From Bacillota bacterium (lineage in GTDB: Bacteria > Bacillota > Sulfobacillia > Symbiobacteriales > Symbiobacteriaceae): a stretch of 5,297 bases of DNA. The stretch is from the NCBI GenBank assembly GCA_028287415.1, contig JAQBPS010000136.1, positions 1 to 5,297 on the forward strand, in the 5' to 3' direction. A program made the position numbers and the translations under genes. The notes under the pieces are model-generated. The model searched no databases. It was given only the letters and a program-made list of their open reading frames with translations, and had not been told where the DNA came from. Shown piece after piece: positions 4,877-5,297 of this stretch. Position 1 is the stretch's first letter; each line of letters starts with the position of its first letter.

Positions 4877-4936
4877 TTCGCCGTCAGTGCCTCCCTGAAA
4901 CCTTGCGGCTGCCCCACAGCGGTTGAACGAAGGGCC

Positions 4937-5297
4937 CTATTTGACCGACAACACTTGCCCGCCGGTCATCTGCACTAACGTCTCCGGGGTCAGTTGGAAC
5001 ACCGCCCTGGGATGCCCAGCCGCCGCCCAGATCACTTCATACTGCAACAGGTCTTGGTCAATCAATGTCCGCAGCGGCACCACGTGACCGCTGGGCGGCA
5101 CACCGCCGATCACGAACCCGGTGGACTCGCGGACAAAATCAGCGTCAGCTTTGCCGATTGGTTCTTTGAGCCAATCGGCAATCCGGCTTTCATTCACCCG
5201 GTTGCTGCCGCTTGCCACCACCAACAGGGGAGAGCCAGAATTGGTGCGGCGAAAGACCAGCGACTTGGCGATTTGCGCCACCTGACAGCCGATCGCT
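4937..5297 (-). CDS. YbaK/EbsC-family aminoacyl-tRNA deacylase, C-terminal part (cut by right window edge)
   Basis: The minus-strand frame stays open to the window edge and stops at TAG 4937-4939, giving 119 complete codons plus a partial one. Family hallmarks are in order: IAKSLVFR with the conserved Lys, PLLVVASGSNRVNE, the ADADFVRESTGFVIGGVPPSGH segment with the GGxxPxGH signature, LIDQDLL, and a closing VWAAAG...AVFQLTPETL. Such proteins hydrolyse mischarged tRNA (for example Cys-tRNA(Pro)) as free-standing editing factors; the exact specificity cannot be assigned by eye. A GTG at 5279-5281 could open a 114-aa protein, but the residues upstream (AIGCQ) continue the family's usual AxxAxG..xxQIaKSLvF pattern, so the real start lies beyond the edge. 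Members are about 150-160 aa, so roughly 35-40 residues are missing. It is convergent with the plus-strand operon. Confidence 0.92.
   Translation of the reverse strand, partial: AIGCQVAQIAKSLVFRRTNSGSPLLVVASGSNRVNESRIADWLKEPIGKADADFVRESTGFVIGGVPPSGHVVPLRTLIDQDLLQYEVIWAAAGHPRAVFQLTPETLVQMTGGQVLSVK

Noticed and set aside
5279..5281. GTG as the start of the YbaK-type deacylase
   Set aside because: The frame stays open upstream to the edge and the residues before it (AIGCQ) fit the family's conserved N-terminal region, so the gene is cut by the window rather than short.

Overview
The window looks like part of a bacterial chromosome with high GC content. Strong GGAGG-type Shine-Dalgarno (SD) sequences sit before several genes that begin with GTG or TTG. 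Together with a shortened GH57/DUF1957-GT4 fusion next to a DUF4912 protein, this suggests a high-GC Firmicutes-type lineage (Symbiobacterium-like or a related Clostridia/Limnochordia group). That assignment is inference from style and gene content; no rRNA or other marker is present.

Layout. On the left, two genes on the minus strand, probably one transcript: an alpha/beta-hydrolase (347-1126, TTG start) followed after about 58 bp by a nitrilase-family gene (start at 288, cut off by the left edge). A divergent intergenic region (1127-1368) holds an AT-rich core, a TATAAT-like -10 element and several short palindromes. It separates them from a plus-strand operon: a DUF4912-like small protein (1369-1722), a 779-aa fusion protein (1719-4058, overlapping the previous gene by 4 bp), and a 114-aa three-helix membrane protein (4100-4444). 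A 64-aa ORF of uncertain reality (4393-4587) overlaps the end of that gene in another frame. A poorly explained stretch follows (4588-4829), with a sigma-54-like promoter match and a 33-codon orphan ORF. A strong bidirectional terminator hairpin (4830-4876) then separates it from a convergent minus-strand gene for a YbaK/EbsC-type aminoacyl-tRNA deacylase (4937-5297), cut off by the right edge.

How the genes may work together. The central operon looks like an alpha-glucan or related polysaccharide cassette. The fusion protein has an N-terminal GH57 branching-enzyme-like region, a DUF1957-like helical region, a repetitive acidic/proline linker and a complete-looking GT4 glycosyltransferase. 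The GH57 part has apparently lost both catalytic acids (the WLPE motif reads WLPR, and the YDxE motif reads LPCE) and is much shorter than a working branching enzyme. It may therefore act as a glucan-binding or scaffolding pseudoenzyme for the transferase. The DUF4912-like partner is translationally coupled to it. This inactive GH57-GT4 plus DUF4912 plus small membrane protein arrangement is the most interesting content of the window.
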